Shown here: positions 11,401-20,507 of the stretch, one piece after another
Position numbering within the stretch: position 1 is the first letter of the stretch
Layout of the letters: each line of letters starts with the position of its first letter
Origin: Carboxylicivirga agarovorans
GTDB taxonomy: Bacteria; Bacteroidota; Bacteroidia; Bacteroidales; Marinilabiliaceae
Assembly (NCBI RefSeq): GCF_050589845.1
Contig: NZ_JBNGPA010000022.1
Location: 18,581 to 82,580, forward strand
DNA length: 64,000 bases
Direction of reading: 5' to 3'
Made by a program: the position numbers and the translations under genes
Notes under the pieces: generated by a model
What the model was told of the DNA's origin: nothing
Seen by the model: only the letters and a program-made list of their open reading frames with translations
Databases searched by the model: none

Positions 11401-11608
11401 ATACATCACTATCCGACTGCGTTTTAAGTGAGAAATCACCCTCCAGATTAGTAATGGTACCAATGGTTGTTCCTTTTATTGCTATAGATACACCCGGTAA
11501 ACTGGCACCAGATTCATCCGTAACTTTACCCGTTACAGTTCGACCATCCTGTGCCGAACTAACAACAGAAATTAATAAGACCAATAAGCCTAAAAGTAAT
11601 TTTTTCAT
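8480..11608 (-). CDS. SusC/RagA-type TonB-dependent receptor (PUL 1)
   Basis: Outer-membrane beta-barrel importer of oligosaccharides, 1042 residues from the start at 11608 (signal peptide ending VVSSAQ). Order: carboxypeptidase-regulatory-like domain about 23-100 (VTGKVTDESGASLPGVS), TonB-box-like stretch DEVVVVGYG, plug domain with the signature ILKDASATAIYGARGANG and LITTKKG, then the barrel, ending in VGGVNIIF with a terminal Phe. A calcium-like loop TEDTDGDGIPDAADGNIDDKD lies in the C-terminal third. It is the first gene of the minus-strand block and is divergent from the HTCS gene; a 438-bp region between them carries candidate operator sites. It forms the import complex with the adjacent SusD. 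Confidence 0.97.
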   Translation of the reverse strand: MKKLLLGLLVLLISVVSSAQDGRTVTGKVTDESGASLPGVSIAIKGTTIGTITNLEGDFSLKTQSDSDVLVFSFIGFTSQEVSTKGKTTLKVILREDVTDLDEVVVVGYGEMRKSDLTGSVASVSFKNAGETGMPSVDQLIQGRAAGVYVKNSSGVPGGAVDIQVRGNGSMSGSTQPLYVVDGMILDTEGDVAGASSTIGMTASNPFAFLSPEDIENMEILKDASATAIYGARGANGVILITTKKGKKGKKGTITYSNSFSYSEVNRTLPMMDGYQYADYMNEMDSLEWVADGMADELKYTYPDSVEIRPRDWQDEYFEPAFTQNHRLSFSKADEKSNTFFSMGYLTSDGVIKSTGFTKYDMRLNNNRMITDKLKLTTNFNAARIENDMTVGTEILGGNRSMVGSIVFSQPLENVALDDEGNFDPDEMYNSPDNWLNDHSDKSVENLFVSKVALNYDLHKNIKLEGRFGSDYKNKTRTRYFGRGIRRGEEVNGLGEKYGTESFHWVADLLIKFNYNFDKHRFNGTIGGTADQKILDRYKLTSSFFIDDYLEAGAMNGGAVQVIDYTSKQNIKYHSMLFRMNYSYKGKLNLTATGRQDYSNKLGEGMEGAFFPSFSSAYRMSEEGFIKNLNIFSNLKIRAGWGQVGSSNVPAYATRSTFNFATQPDENGNAQKILVPGRLGNPNLTWETSEQINVGLDLGFFDQKLNLTVDAYDKYSKNQLQRVTLPASAGYAYQWINLGSVQNRGVELSLNATLVQNSNWNVSLGGNFSLNRNEIKDMGGATYFGEQIGNNEEIKNPVNIFREGEAVGVFYGYQTDGIIQQEDVDSGEMPTYYGEELAAGNIKFVDQLTEDTDGDGIPDAADGNIDDKDQTIIGDPNPDFVYGFNGAVDYKGFSFNFLFTGVKGRDVFNANYGRSNNFHNPSTNKLADAYLNAWRTDAPSNTHPRLDYQSNTFSAVYTDRWVEDASFLKLSNVTVSYTWTPEVNFIQSIKVFATGTNLLTFTDYSGFDPEVDAFRGNPRKVGIDMNSFPAVRSYVGGVNIIF

Positions 11609-11734
11609 CTGCTTAGATTTTTCTACGGTCGATTGAAACTGGTACATATGTATTAAATACCTGTTTCATGACCTGGATTTAAATCAATATTACACAGCAA
11701 TATTAATTGACTTAGCCTGCACGCAAGATACAGA

Positions 11735-11764
11735 AATCGTTCTCAAAGGGTGGCATTTTGATTC
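11735..11764 (+). promoter_or_regulatory. Candidate HTCS operator, site X
   Basis: Reads AATCGTTC, three bases, AAGGGTG, six bases, TGATTC on the plus strand. The same blocks with identical spacing occur at 37154-37183 (21 of 30 positions shared). It lies about 130 bp upstream of the susC start, where an activator site would be expected. Binding by the HTCS is inference. Confidence 0.45.
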
Positions 11765-11916
11765 GAATAAGATAACAGCGTGGACTCAAAGGTCTGCTTA
11801 CAGAAGCTAAAAAACTCTAACTATCAAGGGATAGGTAAGTTTATGCGCGACGAATAACCAACATACTATCCTTTCTACCGGTCACCCTCTAAAAAAAATG
11901 CTGTCCAACAAAACCT

Positions 11917-11953
11917 GAACGCTTATTGTACCCCATGCGAATCATTTATACCC
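11917..11953 (-). promoter_or_regulatory. Candidate HTCS operator, site B
   Basis: Read on the minus strand: GGGT, eight bases, TTC, five bases, GGGT, ten bases, TTC. The spacing TTC-N5-GGGT-N10-TTC matches the two other sites. It lies about 95-130 bp upstream of the HTCS start and about 60 bp upstream of its predicted -7 element. Function is inferred from the repeated pattern only. Confidence 0.4.
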
Positions 11954-12013
11954 CCTTTTAAAACTTTATTCGATAGCCGTGTAAATACCATACCAATGCA
12001 TGCTTTTATTGAT

Positions 12014-12021
12014 TATATTTG
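12014..12021 (+). promoter_or_regulatory. Bacteroidota-type -7 element for the HTCS gene
   Basis: TATATTTG matches the TAnnTTTG consensus of the main Bacteroidota sigma factor exactly and lies 25 bp upstream of the ATG at 12047, which implies a short leader. No clear TTTG -33 element is visible at 19-21 bp, so the promoter may depend on an activator. Confidence 0.45.
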
Positions 12022-12046
12022 ATTCTGAATCCATAATACCATTTAA

Positions 12047-15000
12047 ATGTCAGCTGCCAGAAAATACATATATCACTTTGTGCTAGTATGTTTCTTTTGT
12101 ATAAATCCACATCTGTCCGATGCCCGGTTCGACTATCAATTTCAGCGCTTGTCGGTTGATGACGGATTAAAGAACAGCCGGGTAGTATCGGTTGTGCAGG
12201 ATAAAGAAGGTTTTATGTGGATGGCAACCCATAACGGACTGGATAAATTCAATGGTGCCGATATAAAGCATTATTCCTTGTCCTCACCCGGAGGTTTTTC
12301 AACCAATGATGATATCATCAATTGTCTTGTTTTATCTGATAAATTCGACATTCTGTGTGGCACTAAAAGTGGTAATTTGTATGCCTACGACCGTAAGAAG
12401 GATGCCTTTTATACTGTGCTGCCGGTCGAACACAGCGATGCATTGTTCAACATCTATGAAATTTTAGCAGAAGACGAACAAAACATATGGATTGGCACAA
12501 CAGGTGGCCTCTATCATTTTGATATGCTAACACAAAAAATAAATGCGGTTGAGTCCATTACCGATGGTATTAATGCCATTATTCCATACAATAATGACTT
12601 TATATGGGTGGGAACTAAAAAGGGTCTGTATTTACTCAATAAGAAAAGCAAAACTGCTGAGCCCCTCCAGGTCGATAACAGCCTTAGCCAACACTTGAGA
12701 AACATTGATATATTAACATTATACCAGACCAATGACACCCTTTTACTGGGTACCCGTGCTTCGGAGGTACTTATGTTCAAAGCGAGTGGCAGTCAGCTTA
12801 AATTACTTAGCAGTAATATTTTCAGCCGCAATGAGAAACGGTTTCCGGTAACTGATATATTACACACCCCTGATCATCAACACTATGCCATTGGTGTTGA
12901 TGGCATTGGAGTTTTTATCACTGATTTACAATTGAATGAAGAGGAATCATACATCGCCGATGACAACAACCCTAATTCTCTGTCTTCCAACGGTGTTTAT
13001 GAATTATATTACAGCCATGATAATATATTATGGGTAGCTACTTATGGCGGTGGTATTTGCATCGGCGATCCCAATAAGAAAAAGTTCAATGTGTCGCGTC
13101 GTATTCCACACATTTATAACAGTCTTCGAAATAATATGGTGAATACCATCATAGAGCATGATGGAGATATGTGGTTTGGCACCAAAACCGGTATCAGCAT
13201 ATATAAGCCTGAAACAGACAGATGGAGGCATGTTCCTGCTTTAAAGAAAAACCAGGAGAAACCATTTCATGTGATGTCCATGTGCCAGGGTAAAGATGGA
13301 GCCTTATGGGTAGCAACCTATGGTCGCGGACTTATAAAGATCAATCCCAAAACATTGCGAAAGAAGTGGTTCAATAAATCATCAACAGACAGGCATTATA
13401 CACAAACGAATCATTTGTACCAGGTCATAGCCGATAAAAAAGGACGCATCTGGACCGGTGGTATCTGGGGTGGCGTCAGTGTTATTGATGAAGCAAACTC
13501 CATTACTCATGATGTCAATATCACAAATGTTCGTTCACTTTGCGAATACAAAGACAAAGTACTCATTGGCACTCTATTTGGCTTATTTATCGTTGATAAA
13601 AACACAATGGAAGTAACACGTCCTGAAGACCGCTTGCTGATTAAGAGCCGTATTATCGCTATGAGCATACATCCGTCAAAAGACATCATCATGTTAGGAA
13701 CCGATGTCAATGGCCTGCTTGAGTGGGATATGACCACTGACTCCATACGGGCTTTTGACAAAAGCCTGCTTCCTTCCAATTACATACGCAGTATTATCTG
13801 GGACAAACAGGATCGCATGTGGGTCAGTTCGACCGGTGGATTATCTGTTCTTAATGATTCAACTCAGACCTTTGACAGCTACAATATCAGTGATGGTCTG
13901 GCCAATACTGAGTTTAATGAAAATGCGGCATGCCTGCACTCATCCGGACAGGCAATTTTTGGTGGACCCAAAGGTATTTCATGGTTTCATCCTGATAAAA
14001 TCACTAAATCAGTTCAGGTTACAACACCAATATTAAGTGCTGTCAAATTATTTGGACAAGAACTGTCAATTACTGAAGACGGCCCATTGACTGAGAACAT
14101 TAATTCACAGAAAAACATTTCCTTAAAACATGACCAAAACTCGCTTAGCTTTGAATTTGGTGCCATTTGTTACACCAATCCCAATAAGATAAAATACAAG
14201 TGGAAACTGGATGGGTTTGAAGAGCAATGGAATGGTCCTACTTCTGTACGTGAGGCCATATACTCAAAACTGCCACACGGCAGCTATACCTTGCTATTGA
14301 TGGTCACAAACGATGATGGTATATGGCAACCAAGTGTTAAAAGCCTGTCAATTGATGTTGCACCCCCTTTTTGGAAAACACCATGGGCCTTTGTGCTATA
14401 TGCGTTTATTCTATTGGGTCTGATACTCCTTAATTTACATTACTACCACATCATCATCCAGGAGCGGCATTCCAGCGAAAAGCAGCAGTTTTTCATTTCC
14501 ATCGCTCATGATCTGAGAACGCCTTTATCCTTAATTAAACTTCCGGTGGAAAAAATGGTGGAAGATGGTGCCAAGAGCGAAGATGAGAAGCGTAACTTAA
14601 GCCTTGTGAAACGTAATGTCGACCGACTGACCAACCTGGTTAACCAATTACTCGACTTTCAGAAAGCAGATCTGCAAAAAATGCACCTGCAGGTAGAAGA
14701 CACCAACCTGGGGCATTTTATTAAAGAGCGGATCGAATCGTTTACTCCATTGGCCACTGAAAAGCAGATTGATGTTAAATTCTCATTACCCGAAGATCTG
14801 GTGCTTTGGTTTGACCGCAGTAAATTAGAAAAAGTAATGTTTAACCTGCTTTCCAATGCCTTTAAATACACACCAAACGGGGGTAATATTGCAGTTGAGA
14901 TCGAGCAAAGTGGAAAGTACGCCATTATACATGTTAAAGATACGGGTGAAGGAATACCGGGTAATCAACAAAAAAACATCTTTCAACGCTATTACCGTGC

Positions 15001-15997
15001 CACCAATGCCATTAACTCAAAGGAAGTAGGCAGCGGCGTTGGTTTAATGTTAAGTAAGCAACTGGTTGAATTGCACAAAGGTAAGATCAGCTTTAAGAGC
15101 GAATATGGAAAAGGTTCAGTCTTTAGTGTGAAACTACCAATGGGTGAAAGCCATTTTACCAATGAAGAGATTAAACAAAATGAAATGACGGATGAACCGT
15201 TGCTGCCGATCGTTAATACAAGCGAAGCCGGTCCTGTGCAAGTGACCGATGGTCCAAAACTGTTGCTGGTTGAAGACAATCCTGAGCTACTTGATAACCT
15301 GGCCATTGAATTAAGCAGCTCTTACCAGGTCATTAAAGCCAGTGACGGGCAAGAAGGAGTAGAAAAAGCTCTGGATGTGATACCGGATATTATCATCTCT
15401 GATGTAATGATGCCCAATATGAACGGACACCAGCTGTGTGTTAAACTCAAAAGTGATATAACCACCTGTCATATTCCGATAATACTGCTAACAGCCCTTG
15501 ATTCACCTGATTATAAACGAGAAGGCCTTGAGCACGGAGCTGACGCTTATCTTGAAAAGCCATTTGACATAAAGCTTCTCAGAGCCCAGATTAGTAATTT
15601 AATTAAGAACCGCAGACTGCTTCAACAGCGGTTTCTGGAGCCATCAACCAGGGTTGAGGAAGTATCAACCAACAACACCGACAAAGCGTTCTTAGAGCAA
15701 ATCGAAAGCTATGTGCTTAAAAATATTGACAGTGAAAAGTTAAGTGTTGAAAATACAGCTAAAGAACTTGGCATGAGCAGGCCGGTTCTCTATCGTAAAA
15801 TAAAATCGCTGACCGATGTATCGCCTCAGCAGTTTTTAATGACCATTAAACTCAAAGAAGCGGCCCGCATAATGAAAGAAGAGGAGAAAAACATTAGCGA
15901 AACAGCTTATATGATCGGTTTTACCGACCCTAAGTACTTTAGCCAGACTTTTAAAAAATACTTTGGTGTTACACCAAGTCAGTATTTGAAGAATTGA
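12047..15997 (+). CDS. Hybrid two-component system sensor/regulator (HTCS)
   Basis: A single inner-membrane protein that senses a glycan fragment in the periplasm and activates PUL transcription. 1316 residues: signal/anchor 1-25; a two-component-regulator propeller of Reg_prop repeats about 30-650 (VVSVVQDKEGFMWMATHNGL and similar repeats); Y_Y_Y domain about 690-775; transmembrane helix about 783-805 (WAFVLYAFILLGLILLNL); HisKA with SIAHDLRTPLSL (phospho-His821); HATPase with NLLSNAFKYTP and GVGLMLSKQL; receiver about 1070-1190 with ISDVMMPN (phospho-Asp1119); AraC-type HTH about 1225-1316. All catalytic residues appear intact. Divergent from susC, the classical position for the PUL regulator. 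The ligand is not predictable. Confidence 0.96.
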   Translation: MSAARKYIYHFVLVCFFCINPHLSDARFDYQFQRLSVDDGLKNSRVVSVVQDKEGFMWMATHNGLDKFNGADIKHYSLSSPGGFSTNDDIINCLVLSDKFDILCGTKSGNLYAYDRKKDAFYTVLPVEHSDALFNIYEILAEDEQNIWIGTTGGLYHFDMLTQKINAVESITDGINAIIPYNNDFIWVGTKKGLYLLNKKSKTAEPLQVDNSLSQHLRNIDILTLYQTNDTLLLGTRASEVLMFKASGSQLKLLSSNIFSRNEKRFPVTDILHTPDHQHYAIGVDGIGVFITDLQLNEEESYIADDNNPNSLSSNGVYELYYSHDNILWVATYGGGICIGDPNKKKFNVSRRIPHIYNSLRNNMVNTIIEHDGDMWFGTKTGISIYKPETDRWRHVPALKKNQEKPFHVMSMCQGKDGALWVATYGRGLIKINPKTLRKKWFNKSSTDRHYTQTNHLYQVIADKKGRIWTGGIWGGVSVIDEANSITHDVNITNVRSLCEYKDKVLIGTLFGLFIVDKNTMEVTRPEDRLLIKSRIIAMSIHPSKDIIMLGTDVNGLLEWDMTTDSIRAFDKSLLPSNYIRSIIWDKQDRMWVSSTGGLSVLNDSTQTFDSYNISDGLANTEFNENAACLHSSGQAIFGGPKGISWFHPDKITKSVQVTTPILSAVKLFGQELSITEDGPLTENINSQKNISLKHDQNSLSFEFGAICYTNPNKIKYKWKLDGFEEQWNGPTSVREAIYSKLPHGSYTLLLMVTNDDGIWQPSVKSLSIDVAPPFWKTPWAFVLYAFILLGLILLNLHYYHIIIQERHSSEKQQFFISIAHDLRTPLSLIKLPVEKMVEDGAKSEDEKRNLSLVKRNVDRLTNLVNQLLDFQKADLQKMHLQVEDTNLGHFIKERIESFTPLATEKQIDVKFSLPEDLVLWFDRSKLEKVMFNLLSNAFKYTPNGGNIAVEIEQSGKYAIIHVKDTGEGIPGNQQKNIFQRYYRATNAINSKEVGSGVGLMLSKQLVELHKGKISFKSEYGKGSVFSVKLPMGESHFTNEEIKQNEMTDEPLLPIVNTSEAGPVQVTDGPKLLLVEDNPELLDNLAIELSSSYQVIKASDGQEGVEKALDVIPDIIISDVMMPNMNGHQLCVKLKSDITTCHIPIILLTALDSPDYKREGLEHGADAYLEKPFDIKLLRAQISNLIKNRRLLQQRFLEPSTRVEEVSTNNTDKAFLEQIESYVLKNIDSEKLSVENTAKELGMSRPVLYRKIKSLTDVSPQQFLMTIKLKEAARIMKEEEKNISETAYMIGFTDPKYFSQTFKKYFGVTPSQYLKN

Positions 15998-16153
15998 TGA
16001 GGTATTAATTTTACAGCGTAGTGGTTATTGGAAACCGGATATCCAAAACACTTCTATAACACGCTACAAGTTAGATTAATAAAAAAAATGTGCGTAAATT
16101 GAATAAAATTGCTTGAGTGACGCTATGCACTTGATCCCACCATTCAATAAATT

Positions 16154-17515
16154 ATGGAAGCACTCGATAGTAAAGCGGTTATCTCGATGATGTTTATAGG
16201 GCAAACGCTCTCAATAATCATCTTCTCATACTATCTGATCAGCTACCGGAATGTTGACTCACAAATTAAAATTTATACCATTGGAAAAGGCCTGCAGGCC
16301 TTCGGACCGTTATTATCATTGCTCTTTGCTGATGATCTTAACCCCTTAATAATGGCGCTTACCGTTATTTTCTTTTATCCTGGAATTGCCATAGAAGCCT
16401 ATTGTCTTGTATATTTCAAGCAGAAAAAAGCCACAAATAAGCTTATCCTGTTATTATCAGCGAGTGCCCTGGCCCTTATTATTTACATGCCTGTTTCAGA
16501 CAATGTAATGCTTAGGGTAATTGTGAGCTCTGTCTATTATTCGTTTATTTTCTTCTTCATTTTCATTAAATCGGTATTACCTAGGGGGAATACTAATATT
16601 CAGAGACTTGTTGGTTGTATTGCCTTGCTTATCTTCTTAATAAATATCGCAAGAGGTCTTTCTTCAGCCTTCTCCAGTCAAAAGCTGGAGCTATTTGCCC
16701 AGGAACTGCCACAAACACTTTTCCTTCTGGCATTTGTTATTGTATCATTTACTTTTCCCTTGCTTTTTTTATTGATCCTCCAGGAAAGAAACATGCAGAA
16801 GCTTCATGAACTGAACATGACCAAAGACAAGATCTTTAAGATCATTGGTCATGATCTGCGAGCTCCAATCTGTCAGATGGTACAGTTCTCTGAACTGCTC
16901 GAAGACAGTTTTGATAAGATCGGTAAAAAAAAGCTGATTCATTTTATCAGGGACCTGAACACCTCATCCATCAGGAGTTTCTACCTGCTTGAGAACCTGT
17001 TAAACTGGGCACTCTCTAATACGGGGCAATTACATCATCATCCTGAGGATATAAATATTAAAGAGTTGATTAACGATAATGTGATGTTACTTAATAAGCA
17101 AGCTGCAGATAAACAAATTACCATATCGGTTAATGCTCACTATTCCGGCACTATCATTGCTGACAGAAACATGCTGGGCACAGTTATCAGAAACCTTTTA
17201 TCAAATGCCATTAAGTTCACTTATCCCAAAGGAACGATTGAGGTTCATTGTACAAATGAAGCAGATAAACTACGGCTTGACATCCGGGACTCAGGAATGG
17301 GAATTTCGCAGGAATCAATGGCGTCATTATTCAATGTTGACAATAACCAAACAAGCCTGGGAACTAACAACGAACGGGGCACCGGCATTGGATTGATATT
17401 ATGTAAGGAATTTATCCATAAGCACAGCGGAAGTATATGGGCAGAAAGTGAGCCCGGGAAGGGCTCGACTTTTAGCTTCCTGTTACCCTTATCAAAGGTA
17501 TCAAAACAGCCCTGA
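16154..17515 (+). CDS. Membrane sensor histidine kinase, multi-pass, no receiver
   Basis: 453 residues. The N-terminal half (about 8-210) is very hydrophobic with six or seven predicted membrane helices, resembling 7TM-type input domains. It is followed by a HisKA domain with KIIGHDLRAPI (His233), then HATPase with NLLSNAIKFTYP (N-box), DSGMGI (G1), GTGIGL (G2) and a C-terminal GKGSTFSFLLP. It has no periplasmic sensor domain and no receiver or output domain, and no partner response regulator is in the window. It begins 156 bp after the HTCS stop on the same strand, so it may be co-transcribed or have its own promoter. Its role in glycan use is unproven; it could instead sense membrane state or redox. 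Confidence 0.9.
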   Translation: MEALDSKAVISMMFIGQTLSIIIFSYYLISYRNVDSQIKIYTIGKGLQAFGPLLSLLFADDLNPLIMALTVIFFYPGIAIEAYCLVYFKQKKATNKLILLLSASALALIIYMPVSDNVMLRVIVSSVYYSFIFFFIFIKSVLPRGNTNIQRLVGCIALLIFLINIARGLSSAFSSQKLELFAQELPQTLFLLAFVIVSFTFPLLFLLILQERNMQKLHELNMTKDKIFKIIGHDLRAPICQMVQFSELLEDSFDKIGKKKLIHFIRDLNTSSIRSFYLLENLLNWALSNTGQLHHHPEDINIKELINDNVMLLNKQAADKQITISVNAHYSGTIIADRNMLGTVIRNLLSNAIKFTYPKGTIEVHCTNEADKLRLDIRDSGMGISQESMASLFNVDNNQTSLGTNNERGTGIGLILCKEFIHKHSGSIWAESEPGKGSTFSFLLPLSKVSKQP

Positions 17516-17519
17516 CAGC

Positions 17520-17543
17520 AATAGCATATCACTCATAGCTATT
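17520..17543. terminator. Weak stem-loop between convergent genes
   Basis: AATAGC and GCTATT form a 6-bp stem with a 12-base loop across the 23-bp gap between the kinase stop (17515) and the sulfatase stop (17539). It has no clear U-tract on either strand. Possible bidirectional terminator. Confidence 0.22.
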
Positions 17544-18990
17544 CGCTTATATAAGTCTTGTACCTGTCATTGAGAAACGCAGCGGCTTTATCGCGCCATT
17601 GTCTGATTTCGTTTTGATACTCCTCTTTATGAATCAGGCTAACTGTTTCTTCCCTATCATTGACGTAATCATATAATTCTTCATCCTCGATCAATTCAAC
17701 GGTAAATGGCTTGTCAGAACGATATTTATCCTTTAGCCAAACAACGTATCGGAATCGTTCATTACGAAACGCATAGCCGTTTAAAGTGCCCCGGCGATGA
17801 AACTGACTAACTGCAAAATCCTTCACCTTTGTCTCCTTTTTCTTAAGAAGAGGCAGCAAACTTTGACCTTCCAGCTCACCTGGTTGAGACAAACCTGCCA
17901 AATCACATACCGTAGGGAAGACATCAATAAATTCAGTGGGTGAATGTGTCTGTCCCACATACTTATCACCCAATGATAGTATTAACGGTGAACGGGTTGC
18001 CTGTTCATAATTCGTATGTTTACACCAGATATCATGATCGCCCAGGTGCCATCCGTGATCACCCCATAATACTACAATTGTATTTTCCCTGAGGCCCTTT
18101 TCATCTAGATAAGACAATAAATCACCGATTTGCTGATCGATAAACGAAACACAGGCATAATACCCATGGATAAGTTCCTTTTGCTTTTCCGCAGGTATAG
18201 GCGTATTAAAATCGCCTGGTACATCTTCATATTGTGAACGTACCTCCCACCCCGGCTGACCGGCATATGCAGGCGCTCCTTCCGGCATCTGTTGAAAAGC
18301 TGGTAATACAATATCTTCCCGCTGATACAGATCCCAATATTTCTTTGGCGCCGCGAAAGGCAGGTGAGGCTTGTAAAAACCCACGGCCAGGAAAAACGGT
18401 TCATTATTACCGGCCATTGCATCAAGTAAGTGCTTTCCTCGCTCTAAAACCCGTCCATCCATGGTGGTGCTGTCGTGTACATCGGCACATTCTGTTGATA
18501 CCCGCCTTTGCTCCAGCATATATCCACCACCAACTACACTTGAGCCTTTGGTTCCCTCGTATGGAATACTCCATGACACCGCATCATGCCCTTCATCAAC
18601 TGAACGGGCGTCAAACACCTTACCTACAGCAGCTGTCTGATAGCCATTTTGCTTAAAATACTGCGGCATACTAATAATGTCAGGATTCATATGCCGAATC
18701 ATCGTTTTCAGATCCCACACACGGGTATAATCAGGTCGGCGGCCTGTTAAAAGACTGGCACGTGTAGGTGCACAGACAGCCTGCTGACAATGGTTGTTTT
18801 TAAATACAAAACCGCTGGCGGCTAATTTATCAAGATGTGGGGTACTGATCTCCGGCATGTCGTAACAGGCACCAACAGGCTTTAGATCATCGACAGCAAT
18901 TAAGAGAACATTCTTCACCTGCCCCTGTGACAGTTGATATATCACAACAAACAGGAGAATTGTAACACCCCGTAAAAATAGATTCTTCAT
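17539..18990 (-). CDS. Type I sulfatase, iduronate-2-sulfatase-like
   Basis: Secreted 483-residue sulfatase with signal peptide MKNLFLRGVT... ending QLSQGQ. Metal-site Asp pair in IAVDDLKPVGACY (Asp34-Asp35). Formylglycine motif C73-A-P-T-R, with Thr at the fourth place instead of Ser or Ala. HLPFAAPKKYWDLY, GDHGWHLGDHDIWCKHTNYEQATR and LYDYVNDREETVSL are typical of the iduronate-2-sulfatase-like (S1_7-type) group. It is the last gene of the 37.1-to-17.5 kb operon and a close paralogue of the sulfatase at 30153-31682 and of the sulfatase half of the fusion at 37280-41065. That suggests expansion on related sulfate positions. Substrate unknown. Confidence 0.94.
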   Translation of the reverse strand: MKNLFLRGVTILLFVVIYQLSQGQVKNVLLIAVDDLKPVGACYDMPEISTPHLDKLAASGFVFKNNHCQQAVCAPTRASLLTGRRPDYTRVWDLKTMIRHMNPDIISMPQYFKQNGYQTAAVGKVFDARSVDEGHDAVSWSIPYEGTKGSSVVGGGYMLEQRRVSTECADVHDSTTMDGRVLERGKHLLDAMAGNNEPFFLAVGFYKPHLPFAAPKKYWDLYQREDIVLPAFQQMPEGAPAYAGQPGWEVRSQYEDVPGDFNTPIPAEKQKELIHGYYACVSFIDQQIGDLLSYLDEKGLRENTIVVLWGDHGWHLGDHDIWCKHTNYEQATRSPLILSLGDKYVGQTHSPTEFIDVFPTVCDLAGLSQPGELEGQSLLPLLKKKETKVKDFAVSQFHRRGTLNGYAFRNERFRYVVWLKDKYRSDKPFTVELIEDEELYDYVNDREETVSLIHKEEYQNEIRQWRDKAAAFLNDRYKTYISE

Positions 18991-19047
18991 ACTATATGAT
19001 TTAAGCTTTAACTGTATATTATTGTGGAGACAAACATGCGCCTTATA

Positions 19048-20499
19048 CTATTCCCACTTACTCTTGTTTTTCTTGGATTTGAAATAAGCGTTTACCTCCT
19101 CGCGCCATTCGACGATCAATTGTTTTAGTTCCTGAGCGATCTGTGGTTCTTTCCGGGCAATGTTGTTTTGCTCACCCATATCATCCTGTAAGTTATACAA
19201 TTCAACCCGGTTTTGCTCATAAAAGTCAATCAGCTTATAAGGGCCTTTGCGTACTGCTGTGCTGTAATAATCACCGGTGCGGGTTGGCCGCGCCACTGAA
19301 TTGTGCCAAAAGACCGGGCGCTGCGATAAGTCCTTAGCAGCTTGTCCCTTCATAATACCCGCAAAACTTACACCGTCTACATGCTGTTGAGGCTCTTGGC
19401 GGATGCCAGCCATATCCAATAATGTCGGATACAGATCAGCACCTGTTACAACGGCATCTGACAAACCACTACGATCCATAGTTTTAACACCTTTAATAAT
19501 CAGTGGTACCCTGACACCGCCTTCGTATAAATGACCTTTACCAGCCCTTAAGGGATAATTGGAAGTAGCCAGTAAACGGTCTTCAGTACCGGTGTTTGAG
19601 AGACCTCCATTATCGGAAAAAACAACAACAATGGTATTGTCCGCAACCTTAAGTTTGTCCAGTGCCTTTAAAACTTTTCCCAAACTATTGTCGACACTAT
19701 GTACCATGGCGGCATATGTTGCATTGTCCTGACGCATTTTGGTTTGACCATTGCTTTCATCCATCATCTCCGGTAAATCAAACTCAATCGCATTTATCTT
19801 TTCCTGATAACGACTGACATCTTTTGCCTTAGCTTCAATAGGCTCATGCACCGCATAATGCGATAAAAAGGCGAAAAACGGCTGATCAGATTTACTTTTA
19901 AGGTGCTGATTAATGTAAGCAATGGTCTCATCGGTTAAACGGTCGGTCAGGTATTCCCCTTCCTGTCCATCTTCCAGATGAGGGATTGGCTCCTTAAACT
20001 GATGGTGGGGAGGTTCATTATAGGGGTAGAAATAAGAAATAGGAGCACCGGCATCACCGCCTCCGATATTTACATCAAATCCCTGTACCTGTGGATAACT
20101 TTCTCCCTTCATGGCCAAATGCCATTTGCCGGCAAAAAAGGTTGCATAACCAGCTTGTTTAAAAGCTTCAGCAATGGTAAACTCTGACAATTGCATTTTA
20201 CCCGGACCCGGTCTTCTTATTCGCGCCGGATAACGCCCAGTCATTATAGAATAACGTGATGGTACACAACGCGGATGGGTGACATAAGCGTTCGTAAACT
20301 GCATGGCTTCTCCTGCCAGCTGATCCATATTGGGTGTTTCATAGACCTCAGAACCATTATAAGAAACATCCATCCAGCCAAGATCATCTACCAGGAAAAA
20401 GAGCACATTGGGCTCCATTGCTTTATTATGTTGAGCCCTGGCAGGCTTTCCTGCCAACAGGATCAGACTGAAAAGTAAATAAACTGTTATCTGTTTCAT
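19048..20499 (-). CDS. Type I sulfatase, arylsulfatase A-like (CVPSR group)
   Basis: 483-residue secreted sulfatase, signal peptide ending KPARAQ. Asp pair in LVDDLGWMD (Asp38-Asp39), formylglycine motif C78-V-P-S-R in HPRCVPSRYSIMTGRYPAR, GKWHL block, VVFSDNGGLSNTG, KGHLYEGGVRVPLI and the C-terminal ELYNLQDDMGEQNNIA. It is a paralogue of the sulfatase at 34048-35529, with the same HPRC context and the same Pro-x-Tyr-Pro-Tyr insertion. It lies 8 bp after the GH-A-type glycosidase gene and 57 bp before the iduronate-type sulfatase, the same functional order seen around 30-37 kb. Family certain, substrate unknown. Confidence 0.94.
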   Translation of the reverse strand: MKQITVYLLFSLILLAGKPARAQHNKAMEPNVLFFLVDDLGWMDVSYNGSEVYETPNMDQLAGEAMQFTNAYVTHPRCVPSRYSIMTGRYPARIRRPGPGKMQLSEFTIAEAFKQAGYATFFAGKWHLAMKGESYPQVQGFDVNIGGGDAGAPISYFYPYNEPPHHQFKEPIPHLEDGQEGEYLTDRLTDETIAYINQHLKSKSDQPFFAFLSHYAVHEPIEAKAKDVSRYQEKINAIEFDLPEMMDESNGQTKMRQDNATYAAMVHSVDNSLGKVLKALDKLKVADNTIVVVFSDNGGLSNTGTEDRLLATSNYPLRAGKGHLYEGGVRVPLIIKGVKTMDRSGLSDAVVTGADLYPTLLDMAGIRQEPQQHVDGVSFAGIMKGQAAKDLSQRPVFWHNSVARPTRTGDYYSTAVRKGPYKLIDFYEQNRVELYNLQDDMGEQNNIARKEPQIAQELKQLIVEWREEVNAYFKSKKNKSKWE

Positions 20500-20507
20500 A
20501 TCATTAC

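Larger units (their letters stand above)
11609..12046. other. Divergent promoter region between susC and the HTCS gene
   Basis: No convincing gene. It holds two copies of a spaced motif shared with the 37.1 kb promoter (listed separately) and a Bacteroidota-type -7 element toward the HTCS gene. I found no exact TAnnTTTG element facing susC; that promoter must lie between 11609 and about 11735 in a degenerate form. Confidence 0.6.
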
